NCBI GenBank assembly: GCA_016927955.1
Contig: JAFGLR010000012.1
Span: forward strand, 1-43,824
From: Dehalococcoidales bacterium
GTDB taxonomy: Bacteria; Chloroflexota; Dehalococcoidia; Dehalococcoidales; JAFGLR01
DNA: 43,824 nt
Direction of reading: 5' to 3'
Numbering within the stretch: the stretch's first letter is position 1; every line of letters starts with the position of its first letter. Position numbers and translations under genes: made by a program. The notes under the pieces are model-generated. The model did no database searches. It saw only the letters and a program-made list of their open reading frames with translations, and had not been told where the DNA came from. Positions 8,185 through 16,623 of this stretch are shown here, piece by piece.

Positions 8185-9162
8185 TTATTTATCTTTCTTT
8201 TGTTTACTAGGCGGAATAACGGGTGACTTATAAGATGCATATTTTTTTGAGAGTTCCGGTATTTTTTCTTTGTACGGGTCCAATTCTTTAATCACGTTCC
8301 CGACCTCGAAATGGTGTATTTTTTTACCTTCCAGGAACAGGTGGGATTTATCTTGTTCTTCCGGAAGAAATATCGGAATAACCTTATTCCCTTCAATTTT
8401 CAAAGTCCCTCTTACGCCGCAGGACGCACATATTATGCTACCGTCATCATCGATAACTATTGCTTTGCAGTGACACACCGGACAAACACCCTTATCTTCA
8501 CCTACGAACTTAACACTGTCATAAGGTTGTTTTGAGGCTTTCACAATATTCATCCCCAAATCTCTGGCCTTCTGCAACTCATTTTCTTTAAGTGTAATCG
8601 CCCCATCATCGGCTACGCCGCATACCTGCATCTGATCAACGACTTTAATCTCCATGGGAAAAACCATGGTATACAACAGAGGAAGGCTTAGGGTTACCCA
8701 ATCATGAGATACCGCCCCACCCACTGATATAAAAGCACCGACTCTTTTCTTGAATATTCGGTCATCAACATGAAAAGTAAAATCAAACCTTTCATCTTTG
8801 CCTTGCGATTTCTTTACCTCAGCCAGTGAAGCCACGTCGACCTTATTACCGAGTATCCTGTCACGAATGGCAATTAAGTATCCAGGTGGGGTTAGGCTAT
8901 ATACGGGAGCACTAATCAATAGAGCATCACAATCCATTATTTTTTCAAATAAAAACGGGCCGTCATCTTTATGAATACACGAACTATATCCTTTCATCAT
9001 TGCGGGACAAGGCCAGCATATATTGCAGTGATGTATTTCTAAATCAAGCATACGTATAATTTCGACTTCGGCGCCTAGCTCTTCGGCTCCCATTAACGCT
9101 TCTTTAGTCAAGATTTCACAATTTGCCATCTTTCTGCCGCAGGTTAATGCTAACAGCTTCAT
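8185..9162 (-). CDS. Iron-sulfur flavoprotein (Isf-like) with C-terminal zinc-ribbon domain, copy 2
   Basis: 325 residues, the most divergent of the four paralogues. The N-terminal FMN loop is LALTCGRKMANCEILT. The cluster motif is HCNICWPCPAMMKGYSSC (CX2CX2CX9C), with a longer last gap than the siblings. It carries an extra insertion around residues 120-140 (KSQGKDERFDFTFHVDDR). The C-terminal ribbon reads CPVCHC ... CASCGV, so the second pair is CASC in place of CPVC. These differences suggest a separate partner or a changed substrate, not simple redundancy. Ribosome site AAGGAGA stands 8 bases before ATG. It lies between copies 1 and 3, with gaps of 52 and 43 bp. Function as an electron-transfer flavoprotein is inferred from the motifs. 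Confidence 0.78.
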   Translation of the reverse strand: MKLLALTCGRKMANCEILTKEALMGAEELGAEVEIIRMLDLEIHHCNICWPCPAMMKGYSSCIHKDDGPFLFEKIMDCDALLISAPVYSLTPPGYLIAIRDRILGNKVDVASLAEVKKSQGKDERFDFTFHVDDRIFKKRVGAFISVGGAVSHDWVTLSLPLLYTMVFPMEIKVVDQMQVCGVADDGAITLKENELQKARDLGMNIVKASKQPYDSVKFVGEDKGVCPVCHCKAIVIDDDGSIICASCGVRGTLKIEGNKVIPIFLPEEQDKSHLFLEGKKIHHFEVGNVIKELDPYKEKIPELSKKYASYKSPVIPPSKQKKDK

Positions 9163-9205
9163 TTAATTGTCTCCTTTAATATAAAATGCCATTAGATACC
9201 ATTAA

Positions 9206-10138
9206 TTATTCAACCGTTACCTTATCGGGTTTAATAATATTACCGTAAGTACTGTATTTCTTCTTCAATTGGTTGAAAGAAGGGTCTTTTTCGGCCCCCG
9301 CTATTTTTTTTGCCAAACTCATTATGTATTTACCATGTTCCTTAATGGCATATTCCGAAAACCTGGGATGTTCGGTCTCAAATTCATCCCAGCGTATTTG
9401 CATTTTATTATTCTTCATTTCTATCTTACCGTGTATCCAGCAAACCGGGCAGACAACATTGGGAAAATCATCGGGTACCTGTAATACATCACAATGACAA
9501 ACCGGACATGACATGGGTTTATCTTCCCCCATATACCTTACTTCTCCAATAGGTAATTGCATGGCTTGAGCTACGTTTCTGCCGAGTTGTCTGGCACGCT
9601 CCAGTGATTTTTTATGAAAATCAAATAATACGGCACCCGGGACAGGGGCGTCGTTTATTTGTATTTGGTCGACAAGTACTCTGGTGTGCTGGAGAAATCC
9701 GTTTGCGGTGACATGTCCGAGATTAGTCCAATCGGATCCAGCACCTCCTACCGTGATGATAGCTCCGACTCTGGTTTTCTTAAGAACTTCCGGATGCCGC
9801 ATCGTAGCGGGTAACATCCTATCATTAATATTCATAAATTGGCCGCAACACCGGGCATGAAATATCGGGATTCCCAGGATTAAGGCACAATCATCTATCA
9901 CCGTTTTCTGTATAATCCATTCGAGGTCGTCTTTAATCCAGCATTTGGCCGGTTTACCCGACCTCATTTCTTTTACGCAGGCCTGGCAATTGGTACAGGG
10001 CTTAACGTTTAATTCTGCCGCGTGTATTATTTCGGTTTCCACCCCTGATTCCGCTGCCCCCATCGCCGCTTCTTTTAATAATATTTCGGAATTACCGTTT
10101 TTCCTGCCGCAAGATAAGGCTACAATCTTTTTTGACAT
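9206..10138 (-). CDS. Iron-sulfur flavoprotein (Isf-like) with C-terminal CPVC zinc-ribbon domain, copy 3
   Basis: 310 residues. Domain order as in the siblings: flavodoxin-like N-terminus (IVALSCGRKNGNSEILL), cluster motif CTNCQACVKEMRSGKPAKC (CX2CX2C then a long gap to the fourth Cys), a GGAGSDW segment typical of NADPH-dependent FMN reductases, then CPVCHC and CPVCWIHG near residues 219-245. The C-terminal KKKYSTYGNIIKP block is shared with copies 1, 2 and 4. It is the gene next to the ferredoxin (10191-10391), 52 bp downstream of it, so ferredoxin-to-FMN electron transfer is a reasonable inference. Ribosome site GGGGAA precedes ATG. Confidence 0.8.
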   Translation of the reverse strand: MSKKIVALSCGRKNGNSEILLKEAAMGAAESGVETEIIHAAELNVKPCTNCQACVKEMRSGKPAKCWIKDDLEWIIQKTVIDDCALILGIPIFHARCCGQFMNINDRMLPATMRHPEVLKKTRVGAIITVGGAGSDWTNLGHVTANGFLQHTRVLVDQIQINDAPVPGAVLFDFHKKSLERARQLGRNVAQAMQLPIGEVRYMGEDKPMSCPVCHCDVLQVPDDFPNVVCPVCWIHGKIEMKNNKMQIRWDEFETEHPRFSEYAIKEHGKYIMSLAKKIAGAEKDPSFNQLKKKYSTYGNIIKPDKVTVE

Positions 10139-10190
10139 TGATATTCCCCAGTTCTTTTGTTAATTCTGATTTCTTCATGACCGTAATGAG

Positions 10191-10391
10191 TTACCATAAA
10201 GATGCCGGTAACGTAATATCTATCGCCCGTTTGGGGCACTCCATCCAGCAAATGCCGCAAAACCAGCATTCTTCTGCATAGGTCACCACCGGGATATCTT
10301 TCTCTTCATCGATGGTAAACACGTCCATCGGACACAAGTCATAACATTTTTTACAGCTAATACACTTACGATAGTCTATTTTAATCGGCAT
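10191..10391 (-). CDS. 2x[4Fe-4S] ferredoxin subunit
   Basis: 66 residues. Two CX2CX2CX3CP motifs are complete: CISCKKCYDLCP near the N-terminus and CWFCGICWMECP in the second half, so two [4Fe-4S] clusters are expected. Size and sequence resemble the N-terminal cluster domain of AprB-like or short fumarate-reductase-associated ferredoxins, without the C-terminal extension of true AprB. The gene starts 1 bp after the stop of the AprA-like flavoprotein gene, and its ribosome site AAGGAGG lies inside the end of that gene. This tight coupling indicates a two-subunit complex, with the ferredoxin feeding or draining the FAD of its partner (inference). Confidence 0.9.
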   Translation of the reverse strand: MPIKIDYRKCISCKKCYDLCPMDVFTIDEEKDIPVVTYAEECWFCGICWMECPKRAIDITLPASLW

Positions 10392-10392
10392 A

Positions 10393-12081
10393 TTATTTGG
10401 CCTCCTTAGCGTACTCTGGCTTCAGGTCGGGAATCTCTCTTATCTCAAGTACTTCCTTCCCGTTTTCCAGATGTTGGAACGTAAGCATGTTATCTCTCCC
10501 GGCATCACTATCCGGATAATCAGTCCGTATATAGTTGCCGCGTGATTCTTTTCTCGCTAAACAGGCTTTAATATGGGCTTCGGCTAAATCCATAATGTTA
10601 CGTACTTCCAGACAACGCATTAAGTAATGGGGGTTTTTCGCCATAACCTTCGGCAGGAAGACTCTCCTCAAAGAATTGAGCCTTCTCAGACCTTCTAAAA
10701 GCTTACCTTCGGATTTATACATCCCTACATAGCGTTCACAAATATAGCGTATTGCACATTCCAATTCGATAGGGTCGGTGCCGTCTTTCACATTGAGCGG
10801 TGCCAGAGCAACTTCTTTCTGGCCTTCGACCTGGGCTTCGTTAATATCGATATCGGTAGTTTCATTCAAATAATCCGGCATCTTAGTTGCCGTCAGTAGA
10901 CCGCTCATAATGGCCGAACCGCAACCCCCGAGACCAATGCATGCATCGCCGATAACAAAAAGCCCTTTAAGCGTAGTCTTAAACTCTTCGTCTGCAAACA
11001 AACCGCCGATGGCTGCAAAATTAATCGGTTTATTAGACTGCATTTCATATCTATGCGTCTTGGGATTGAATCCGCGGTCCTGTCCTAACTTGAGAGAAAT
11101 CAACCTCTCGTCGGCTTCAGTCACCTCCGACCTTTTATGGTAATCTTCATTAAAATGCTCTACGCTGCCGTAAATCGGCTCCCAACCGCGTTTTTCAACT
11201 TCTGAATATATCTTTGCGGTGGGAAACGGGATCTCTTCCCCTTTCCAGTTGAACCATTTACCGCGTATGCCATCCCCATGGTCCAATACCCCGAAATCAA
11301 GGGTTATATCATCCCTCATTCGATAATTCCAAGCCGTACCGATATCCATATTCACCAGGTTGGCTCCTGCCCTATAACCGGCCGCGTAACCGTCTCCGGA
11401 AACAGCCCCCGGAGCTCCGTGATACCGGAAAACGTATTTATAATACCTGGGTGTTTCCGGTTCATAACAGCGGGCAAAACCACCGGTAGCAATTATTACT
11501 GCTTTAGCTTTAATAACAAAGAATTCTCCTGTACGCGTATTGACCGCCGTCGCCCCGACAACTCTTCCCTGGTTGGTCAAGAGGTCAACTACCATGGTTC
11601 TTTCGAGTACGTTAACACCGCTCTCTCTAGCCGATTGGGCTAATTTTGGTTTAACGTCAATCCAGTGCACTCCCAGCATAATCTTGACGCCAAACCAGCC
11701 GTGGCGTACCCAGTGGTACTGTCCGTCCTCCCATTTCATCGGCAGGCCCAACTTCTCCATCTCCTCCAGACACCACCAGGCTTCTTTACCTAAAACGTAA
11801 CCTATATTGGGATTGACGAATCGGCCATCCCCGCACAGAAGATGGTGACGTCCCTGCCAGTATTTGACATAGTCCTGTAACGAAACTCCTTCGCGGGGAA
11901 AGTCCATGACATGGTCCATACCCACCCCTGAATGGCCACTTCTATCGGTCTTGGCCTTTTCAACCAGTGTGACTCTAAGGCCTAACTGGGCAGCCTTGGT
12001 AGCCGCCGGACACCCGCCGACACCTCCCCCCATCACCAGTACATCGGTATCTATCACCTTATTCGGCGTTTTTTCCCACAT
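10393..12081 (-). CDS. AprA/FrdA-like FAD-binding oxidoreductase subunit
   Basis: 562 residues. FAD motif VLVMGGGVGGCPAA (about 14-27), then LVEKAKTDRSGHSGVGMDH, resembling the dissimilatory adenylylsulfate reductase alpha/fumarate reductase flavoprotein superfamily. Further FAD contacts are AVIIATGGFARCYEPE and GLFVIGDACIGLGGCGSAI. The C-terminus has the helical capping domain (RYICERYVGMYKSEGKLLEGLRRLN), as in FrdA and AprA. The 66-residue ferredoxin gene follows directly. AprAB itself is unlikely: the AprB partner is truncated and no sulfur-metabolism gene is nearby. A two-subunit ferredoxin-linked reductase or dehydrogenase acting on the pathway substrate fits better (inference). Preceded by an 83-residue protein gene 2 bp upstream. 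Confidence 0.8.
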   Translation of the reverse strand: MWEKTPNKVIDTDVLVMGGGVGGCPAATKAAQLGLRVTLVEKAKTDRSGHSGVGMDHVMDFPREGVSLQDYVKYWQGRHHLLCGDGRFVNPNIGYVLGKEAWWCLEEMEKLGLPMKWEDGQYHWVRHGWFGVKIMLGVHWIDVKPKLAQSARESGVNVLERTMVVDLLTNQGRVVGATAVNTRTGEFFVIKAKAVIIATGGFARCYEPETPRYYKYVFRYHGAPGAVSGDGYAAGYRAGANLVNMDIGTAWNYRMRDDITLDFGVLDHGDGIRGKWFNWKGEEIPFPTAKIYSEVEKRGWEPIYGSVEHFNEDYHKRSEVTEADERLISLKLGQDRGFNPKTHRYEMQSNKPINFAAIGGLFADEEFKTTLKGLFVIGDACIGLGGCGSAIMSGLLTATKMPDYLNETTDIDINEAQVEGQKEVALAPLNVKDGTDPIELECAIRYICERYVGMYKSEGKLLEGLRRLNSLRRVFLPKVMAKNPHYLMRCLEVRNIMDLAEAHIKACLARKESRGNYIRTDYPDSDAGRDNMLTFQHLENGKEVLEIREIPDLKPEYAKEAK

Positions 12082-12083
12082 CG

Positions 12084-12335
12084 TTACTTTTCTCCTTGTC
12101 CGATTAGTTTCTGCCAGCGCTTTTCAACCGTCTTGTTCACCTCTTCGTATTCCCGGATGACCTGGTTTTCGAATTCCAGGTCGCCATACCTTATTGTCTT
12201 AACATATCCGGGCATCACTGCTTTCACCGCGTCACGATAGCTGACATCATTCTCATCGGCGTATTTTTTGATAAGTGTCCATAGAGGATATTCGAATTTT
12301 TCCTCAAAATGCTTATCGGATGTAGGTTCAACCAT
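12084..12335 (-). CDS. Small protein of unknown function (83 aa)
   Basis: I do not recognise it. It is soluble, charged (rich in Glu and Lys) and mostly helical in appearance, with no cysteines and no membrane segment, and includes the central segment DVSYRDAVKAVMPGYVKTI. A GGAGGG ribosome site lies about 10 bases before ATG, and the gene stops 2 bp before the AprA-like flavoprotein start, so the two are probably translationally coupled. A small accessory or regulatory subunit of that flavoprotein complex is the simplest reading, but this rests on position only. Confidence 0.6.
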   Translation of the reverse strand: MVEPTSDKHFEEKFEYPLWTLIKKYADENDVSYRDAVKAVMPGYVKTIRYGDLEFENQVIREYEEVNKTVEKRWQKLIGQGEK

Positions 12336-12387
12336 TTAATCTACTCCCTCCTTAAGAATTACTCTTATGTAATAACTCAACTTTGCT

Positions 12388-13392
12388 TTATAGTTTTTTT
12401 ACGTGTTCCTCAGTTTTGGCTGCCGGTCCGGTTTCTTTTTTTACCGTATCGATAAGCCGTTCAGTTTGTTCTCGTAAATTCAAATATTTTTTTAACGCCG
12501 ATTTGGCTTCTTTGGCTCTGCCCAACTTATTGAGGACGACAGCTTTGTTATACCAGGGATCAGGATCTTTGCTAAACCAGGGGTCGGGATCTTTGCTAAA
12601 CCAGGGGTCGGGATTTTTCGAAAGAAGCTCAATCGCTGTTTCATAAGCCGATAATGATTCCTCATACTTTCCGATATCCGCTAAAAGATTACCGATGTTA
12701 ATCCATGCCCATGGAGTAAGCCATCCTTTTAAAGCTATGGCTTTCTTATAGGCTTTCAACGCTTCTTTATCTTTTTTCATTTCCCCTAAAATATAGCCTT
12801 TGCAGTACCACGCGTCAGCATATTTAGGATTTAACTCCAGGGACTTTTCCGTTTCTCCGAGTGCCTCTTTTATTTTCCCCTGCTTCGTAAACAGGACACC
12901 TTTGTTGCAATAAAGCTCAAAGCTTTCAGGAGCTAATGATAGTGCTTTATTGTAAGCTCGCTCCGCTTTTTTATACCATTTACGAGCTGTTACAGCATCG
13001 GTCTTATAAACCTGAAATGCTATTCTTAACGCAACATTACCTAAATTTACCCACGCGTCGGAACATTTAGAATCTAAAGTTACTGCCTTATTATATGATT
13101 CTGCACCTAACGCCAGAACATCCTTTGCATTTACCGACCTGGTACAAAGACCTTTATTAAACCAGGCATCCGAGTCTTTGGAATTCAACGCTATCGCTGT
13201 ATCGTAAATATCGAAAGCTTCTTGGAACCGTCCAAGTTTTTTTAAGGCAACGCCTTTATTTACCCAGGCTTCAGCACATTCAGGATACAATATTATTATT
13301 TCGTTAAAAGTCTTTAATGCTTGAGCATATTGTCCATCTTTAAGTAATTTTAATCCCGATTCGAATAATTTTATTAATTGTTTGTCGAACAT
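12388..13392 (-). CDS. Tetratricopeptide repeat protein
   Basis: 334 residues made almost entirely of TPR units (about seven or eight), with repeated A/W-x-N-K-G and A-x-x-x-Y/F signatures such as AWVNKGVALKKLGRFQEAFDIYDTAI and DAWYCKGYILGEMKKDKEALKAYKKAI. No signal peptide or membrane helix, so cytoplasmic. TPR domains are protein-interaction scaffolds. Lying between two FAD reductase genes, it may help assemble the redox enzymes (inference). Near residues 256-279 an 8-residue unit, DPWFSKDP, is repeated three times by a 24-bp DNA repeat, which lengthens one TPR helix. Confidence 0.85.
   Translation of the reverse strand: MFDKQLIKLFESGLKLLKDGQYAQALKTFNEIIILYPECAEAWVNKGVALKKLGRFQEAFDIYDTAIALNSKDSDAWFNKGLCTRSVNAKDVLALGAESYNKAVTLDSKCSDAWVNLGNVALRIAFQVYKTDAVTARKWYKKAERAYNKALSLAPESFELYCNKGVLFTKQGKIKEALGETEKSLELNPKYADAWYCKGYILGEMKKDKEALKAYKKAIALKGWLTPWAWINIGNLLADIGKYEESLSAYETAIELLSKNPDPWFSKDPDPWFSKDPDPWYNKAVVLNKLGRAKEAKSALKKYLNLREQTERLIDTVKKETGPAAKTEEHVKKL
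12553..12624 (+). repeat. Three tandem copies of a 24-bp unit inside the TPR gene
   Basis: Three head-to-tail 24-bp units at 12553-12576, 12577-12600 and 12601-12624, each beginning CCAGGG. Units 1 and 2 differ at two positions; unit 3 has changes in its second half. Because 24 is a multiple of three, the reading frame is kept and 8 residues (DPWFSKDP type) are added per unit. Near-identity indicates recent slippage or unequal crossing-over. Confidence 0.95.
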
Positions 13393-13409
13393 TGTAATAG
13401 TCTCTTCCT

Positions 13410-14879
13410 TTAAAATCGGTTAACAAATTCCGAGGCATTTTCTCCGGCCATTCTACCGCTATTTACCGCAAAACCCATCGTATGGCCTGGGAGAATAAAA
13501 CAATAGCTGTCTCCGTACAGGTTATTTGCGTCCGTACCGGTGGCGTAAAGACCCGGTATTACTTCATAATTTTTAGTTAATACTTCAAGCTTATGATTCA
13601 CTTTAATTCCACCCAGCGTGCCGTAGGCTCCCGGTCGCAGCTTAAAAGCATAGAAAGGCGGTTGTATAACCGGTCTGCATAAATATTTCGGTGATTTCTC
13701 AAATATTTCATCGCAGCCTGTTTCGCAAGCTTTGTTATATTCCTCAACGGTATTAACCAAGCCTTCATAATCGATATCGGTCTGCTCAGCCAGTTGCTCC
13801 AGGGAATCCGCGATATAGACTATATCCTTCCCCTGGTTAATCATTTTTTTCATTATAGCTTCGAGACTTTCGATTTTTGTTTTAGGCATAACACCGTAAA
13901 CGAGGTCTAAACCTTCCTGTTCATAATGGTCTTTTGTCGCTTTATCGATAATATTGAAAACCGTCCGGTCTTTCTGAACAGCGATAGCGTTTCCTGTAAA
14001 CGTATTATTATCCATCATCTCCTCGTTAAAAAAACGTTCCCCAAGGAGATTTACCACCAGGTTTGGTTGACGGGAAGCGATCGTTAGGTCAACCTCCTGT
14101 GTCGTTTCTCCCAAGCCTTCGGTACAAACGTAAATCATGTGCATTATCATTTCACTGGCCCCGGCTCCGGCTTCCCATGCTAATCTAATCCCATCTCCGG
14201 TACATCCCGGAATTCGGAATGACAGCATGTCCCTGCCCCAATTGAACCCTGTGTACTTTTTTATCCATTCTGGATTATCGCCAAAGCCGCCAGTGCTGAT
14301 TATCAAGGCTTTACTATTTACACGTAACTCCTCCTCGGTATTGTTGTTGTAAGCCAGCACTCCGATAACCTGATTTTGCGATTTAAGAATACTTTTTACT
14401 GTGGTTCGCAAAAACATTTTAACTCCCAGATCTCTGGCTTTAACGGTCAAACACTTAATCATATTAGCGGAGGACTGCGGTCCGACATAGCCTTCAGGAC
14501 TGGAAATCTCATGGTCGGTCATATAAGCGCCCGGATCGGTGCTGATCACATTAGCAAACTTCACGCCCATTCCCTGTAGCCAATCAATAGTGCTAGCGGA
14601 TTTATCGATATATTTTTTAGCCAGGCGGGCGTCAGCCTTCCAATGATTGTAAGTCATTAGAATTCTGAATGCTTCCCCTCGGGTTAAATTTATATTTCTC
14701 TCTTTTTGCATCTTACTTTCAACGGCAAAAAGACCGATACCCATGTTCCCGGTACCACCCGTTGTCGCGGCTTTCTCTACTACCGTAACACTCGTTCCTT
14801 TTTCAGCCGCTGCCACCGCAGCGGCCATACCGGAAGTACCCCCGCCGACCACTACGATATCCGAACTAATTTCAGCCAT
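13410..14879 (-). CDS. FAD-dependent oxidoreductase, paralogue of 5607-7106
   Basis: 489 residues from the chosen start. The frame is open to 14921, but ATG at 14879 is preferred because GGAGG lies 5 bases upstream and the protein then starts MAEISSDIVVVGGGTSG, the normal distance to the FAD motif. Here GxGxxG is intact (GGGTSG). Other FAD_binding_2 features are EKAATTGGTGNMG, STGGFGDNPEW and the C-terminal GLYATGTDANNLYGDSYCF with GFAVNSGRMAGENA. The substrate-side loop AYGTLGGIKVNHKLEV is shared with the paralogue and differs from fumarate reductase. A C=C reductase or dehydrogenase on a cyclic or acyclic enone-type substrate is the likely class (inference). It follows an iron-sulfur flavoprotein gene by 92 bp, repeating the arrangement at 7106-8132. 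Confidence 0.85.
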   Translation of the reverse strand: MAEISSDIVVVGGGTSGMAAAVAAAEKGTSVTVVEKAATTGGTGNMGIGLFAVESKMQKERNINLTRGEAFRILMTYNHWKADARLAKKYIDKSASTIDWLQGMGVKFANVISTDPGAYMTDHEISSPEGYVGPQSSANMIKCLTVKARDLGVKMFLRTTVKSILKSQNQVIGVLAYNNNTEEELRVNSKALIISTGGFGDNPEWIKKYTGFNWGRDMLSFRIPGCTGDGIRLAWEAGAGASEMIMHMIYVCTEGLGETTQEVDLTIASRQPNLVVNLLGERFFNEEMMDNNTFTGNAIAVQKDRTVFNIIDKATKDHYEQEGLDLVYGVMPKTKIESLEAIMKKMINQGKDIVYIADSLEQLAEQTDIDYEGLVNTVEEYNKACETGCDEIFEKSPKYLCRPVIQPPFYAFKLRPGAYGTLGGIKVNHKLEVLTKNYEVIPGLYATGTDANNLYGDSYCFILPGHTMGFAVNSGRMAGENASEFVNRF

Positions 14880-14971
14880 ATTAACCTCCAATAACAACAC
14901 TATTTTAAGTTTGCCCTGCACGGCTTAATGTAATTCCGTGTGATATGATATATTTGTTGAAAACGGCAGCG

Positions 14972-15913
14972 CTAGGGCTTCACAATATACCCATAATCGG
15001 TGTATTTTTGCAACAACTCCCGTTTTTGGCTGAACCTGTCTTTATTTTCTTCTTCGAATGCCTTTCTAGAGCGGCTACCGTCTTCAAAGTGAGCGAGATG
15101 AGCTTCAAGGGAAAAACGCGGGTATTTAATATCATGCTTATCCCATTTAACTTTCATACCGGCACCCGATACAACTATTTCCCCTCGTGTCCAGCAAACC
15201 GGGCAATATACTTCCGGCAATCTAGCCGGAACACTTAGTAAGTTACAGTGACAAACCGGACAGGCTATCTCGTATTTAATTCCGGCATATTTTACGTCAT
15301 CTATGGGAGTTATTAGTGCTCTAGCAACGTTCTTCCCCAGTTTTCTTGCTCTCGATAGAGCAGCATCCATAAATAAAACATCTCCGGCCAACGGAGCATT
15401 AATTACCTGCATCTGGTCGACAAGCTTACGGGTATGCTGCAGAAATATATTCGCTGTGGCAAAGGCCAGAGTCGTCCAATCTTCTCCCGAGCCGCCGACA
15501 GAAATTATGGCTCCGACTCTCTTTTTATTGAATATTTCCATATTGTTCATAAATATATGGTTCATTCTATCCATAACCATTTTAAGGTGACCGTTAATCT
15601 GCAAATGGTATATAGGGAAGCTTATTATCAATGCAGCTTTTTCCAGCATAGTCTTTTCTAAAACCCATTCAACATCATCATGCAGAATACATTTGTTGTC
15701 TTTAGAATCGACCCCCGGCCCGCCGCAAGCCTGGCAACCTCTGCAGGGCTGTATTTTTAAGTCCATCAACCTGATTATTTCAGAACTTATTCCAAGGCCT
15801 AACTCATCAGCACCCATCAGAGCTTCTTTTAAAAGTATTTCGCTATTACCGTTTTTCCTACCGCAGGCTAAGCCGATAATCTTATTTGCCTGCATATTAT
15901 TTTTATCATCCAT
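14972..15913 (-). CDS. Iron-sulfur flavoprotein (Isf-like) with C-terminal CPVC zinc-ribbon domain, copy 4
   Basis: 313 residues. The N-terminal FMN loop is IIGLACGRKNGNSEILL. The cluster motif is CRGCQACGGPGVDSKDNKC, with the first three Cys in CX2CX2C spacing and the fourth after a longer gap. A GGSGEDW segment follows, then CPVCHC and CPVCWTRG near residues 219-247. It is closest to copy 3. The gene starts 1 bp after the livF stop, and its GGGGGG ribosome site overlaps the end of livF, so expression is coupled to the transporter. Paired with the FAD oxidoreductase just downstream, it looks like one reductase and carrier unit (inference). Confidence 0.8.
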   Translation of the reverse strand: MDDKNNMQANKIIGLACGRKNGNSEILLKEALMGADELGLGISSEIIRLMDLKIQPCRGCQACGGPGVDSKDNKCILHDDVEWVLEKTMLEKAALIISFPIYHLQINGHLKMVMDRMNHIFMNNMEIFNKKRVGAIISVGGSGEDWTTLAFATANIFLQHTRKLVDQMQVINAPLAGDVLFMDAALSRARKLGKNVARALITPIDDVKYAGIKYEIACPVCHCNLLSVPARLPEVYCPVCWTRGEIVVSGAGMKVKWDKHDIKYPRFSLEAHLAHFEDGSRSRKAFEEENKDRFSQKRELLQKYTDYGYIVKP

Positions 15914-15914
15914 A

Positions 15915-16622
15915 CTATCCCCCCAAATAACATTTCTTTACGAGTTCGTTACCGGCTAGATAACCGGAATATCCTTCCAGACTTACACTACCGTTTTCCA
16001 GAATATATCCCCGGTTGGCTAACTTGAGTGCTATACGACAGTTCTGTTCCACCAGAATAATACTGATACCCCTGCCGTTAATATCTTTTATAATCTTACT
16101 GATCTGGCTTACCAGAATCGGAGATAGGCCTATCGTCGGTTCGTCCATCAGCAGTAAAATCGGGTCGGCCATTAAAGCCCGGCCTATCGCCAGCATTTGC
16201 TGTTGTCCCCCGCTTAATCTGCCCCCCATTTGTTTCTGTTTTTCTTTTAAAATGGGGAAGAAGTTATATATGGCTTCTAAATCTTGGCTGATTTTTTTTC
16301 TGTCTTTTCTGAGATAGGCGCCGACTTTCAGATTATCCGATACGGACATCTCCGGGAATATCTCTCTACCAGCAGGAATTTGGATGATACCAAGTTTGGT
16401 TATTTGATTAGCCTGCATTTTTTCAATTCGTTTCCCTTTAAACCATATTTCCCCGGATGCAGGTTTCTTTAATCCGGATATTGTTTTAAGTAAAGTGGTT
16501 TTTCCGGCTCCATTAGCTCCGACAATTGAAATTATCTCCCCCTCATTAACATTGAGTGAGATCCCGGATACCGCTCTCGCCTGTTCGTAATAAACGTCTA
16601 AACCTTTTATTTCCAATAACAT
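15915..16622 (-). CDS. livF: Branched-chain-type ABC transporter ATP-binding protein LivF
   Basis: 235 residues, typical LivF length. Walker A GANGAGKT (35-42), signature LSGGQQQM, Walker B LLLMDEPTIGLSP and the switch His region (ILVEQN, with Gln-Asn as in LivF) are all present. It powers import with LivG, LivM, LivH and the binding protein in this operon. The livG stop lies 1 bp upstream. The HAAT transporter family carries amino acids but also aromatic and other organic acids, and this one sits in a catabolic operon without amino-acid genes, so import of the pathway substrate is likely (inference). Confidence 0.93.
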   Translation of the reverse strand: MLLEIKGLDVYYEQARAVSGISLNVNEGEIISIVGANGAGKTTLLKTISGLKKPASGEIWFKGKRIEKMQANQITKLGIIQIPAGREIFPEMSVSDNLKVGAYLRKDRKKISQDLEAIYNFFPILKEKQKQMGGRLSGGQQQMLAIGRALMADPILLLMDEPTIGLSPILVSQISKIIKDINGRGISIILVEQNCRIALKLANRGYILENGSVSLEGYSGYLAGNELVKKCYLGG

Positions 16623-16623
16623 G

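Noticed and set aside
10191-12081. Dissimilatory sulfate reduction AprBA
   Set aside because: The small subunit is only 66 residues, lacking the AprB extension, and no Sat, Dsr or Qmo genes are near.
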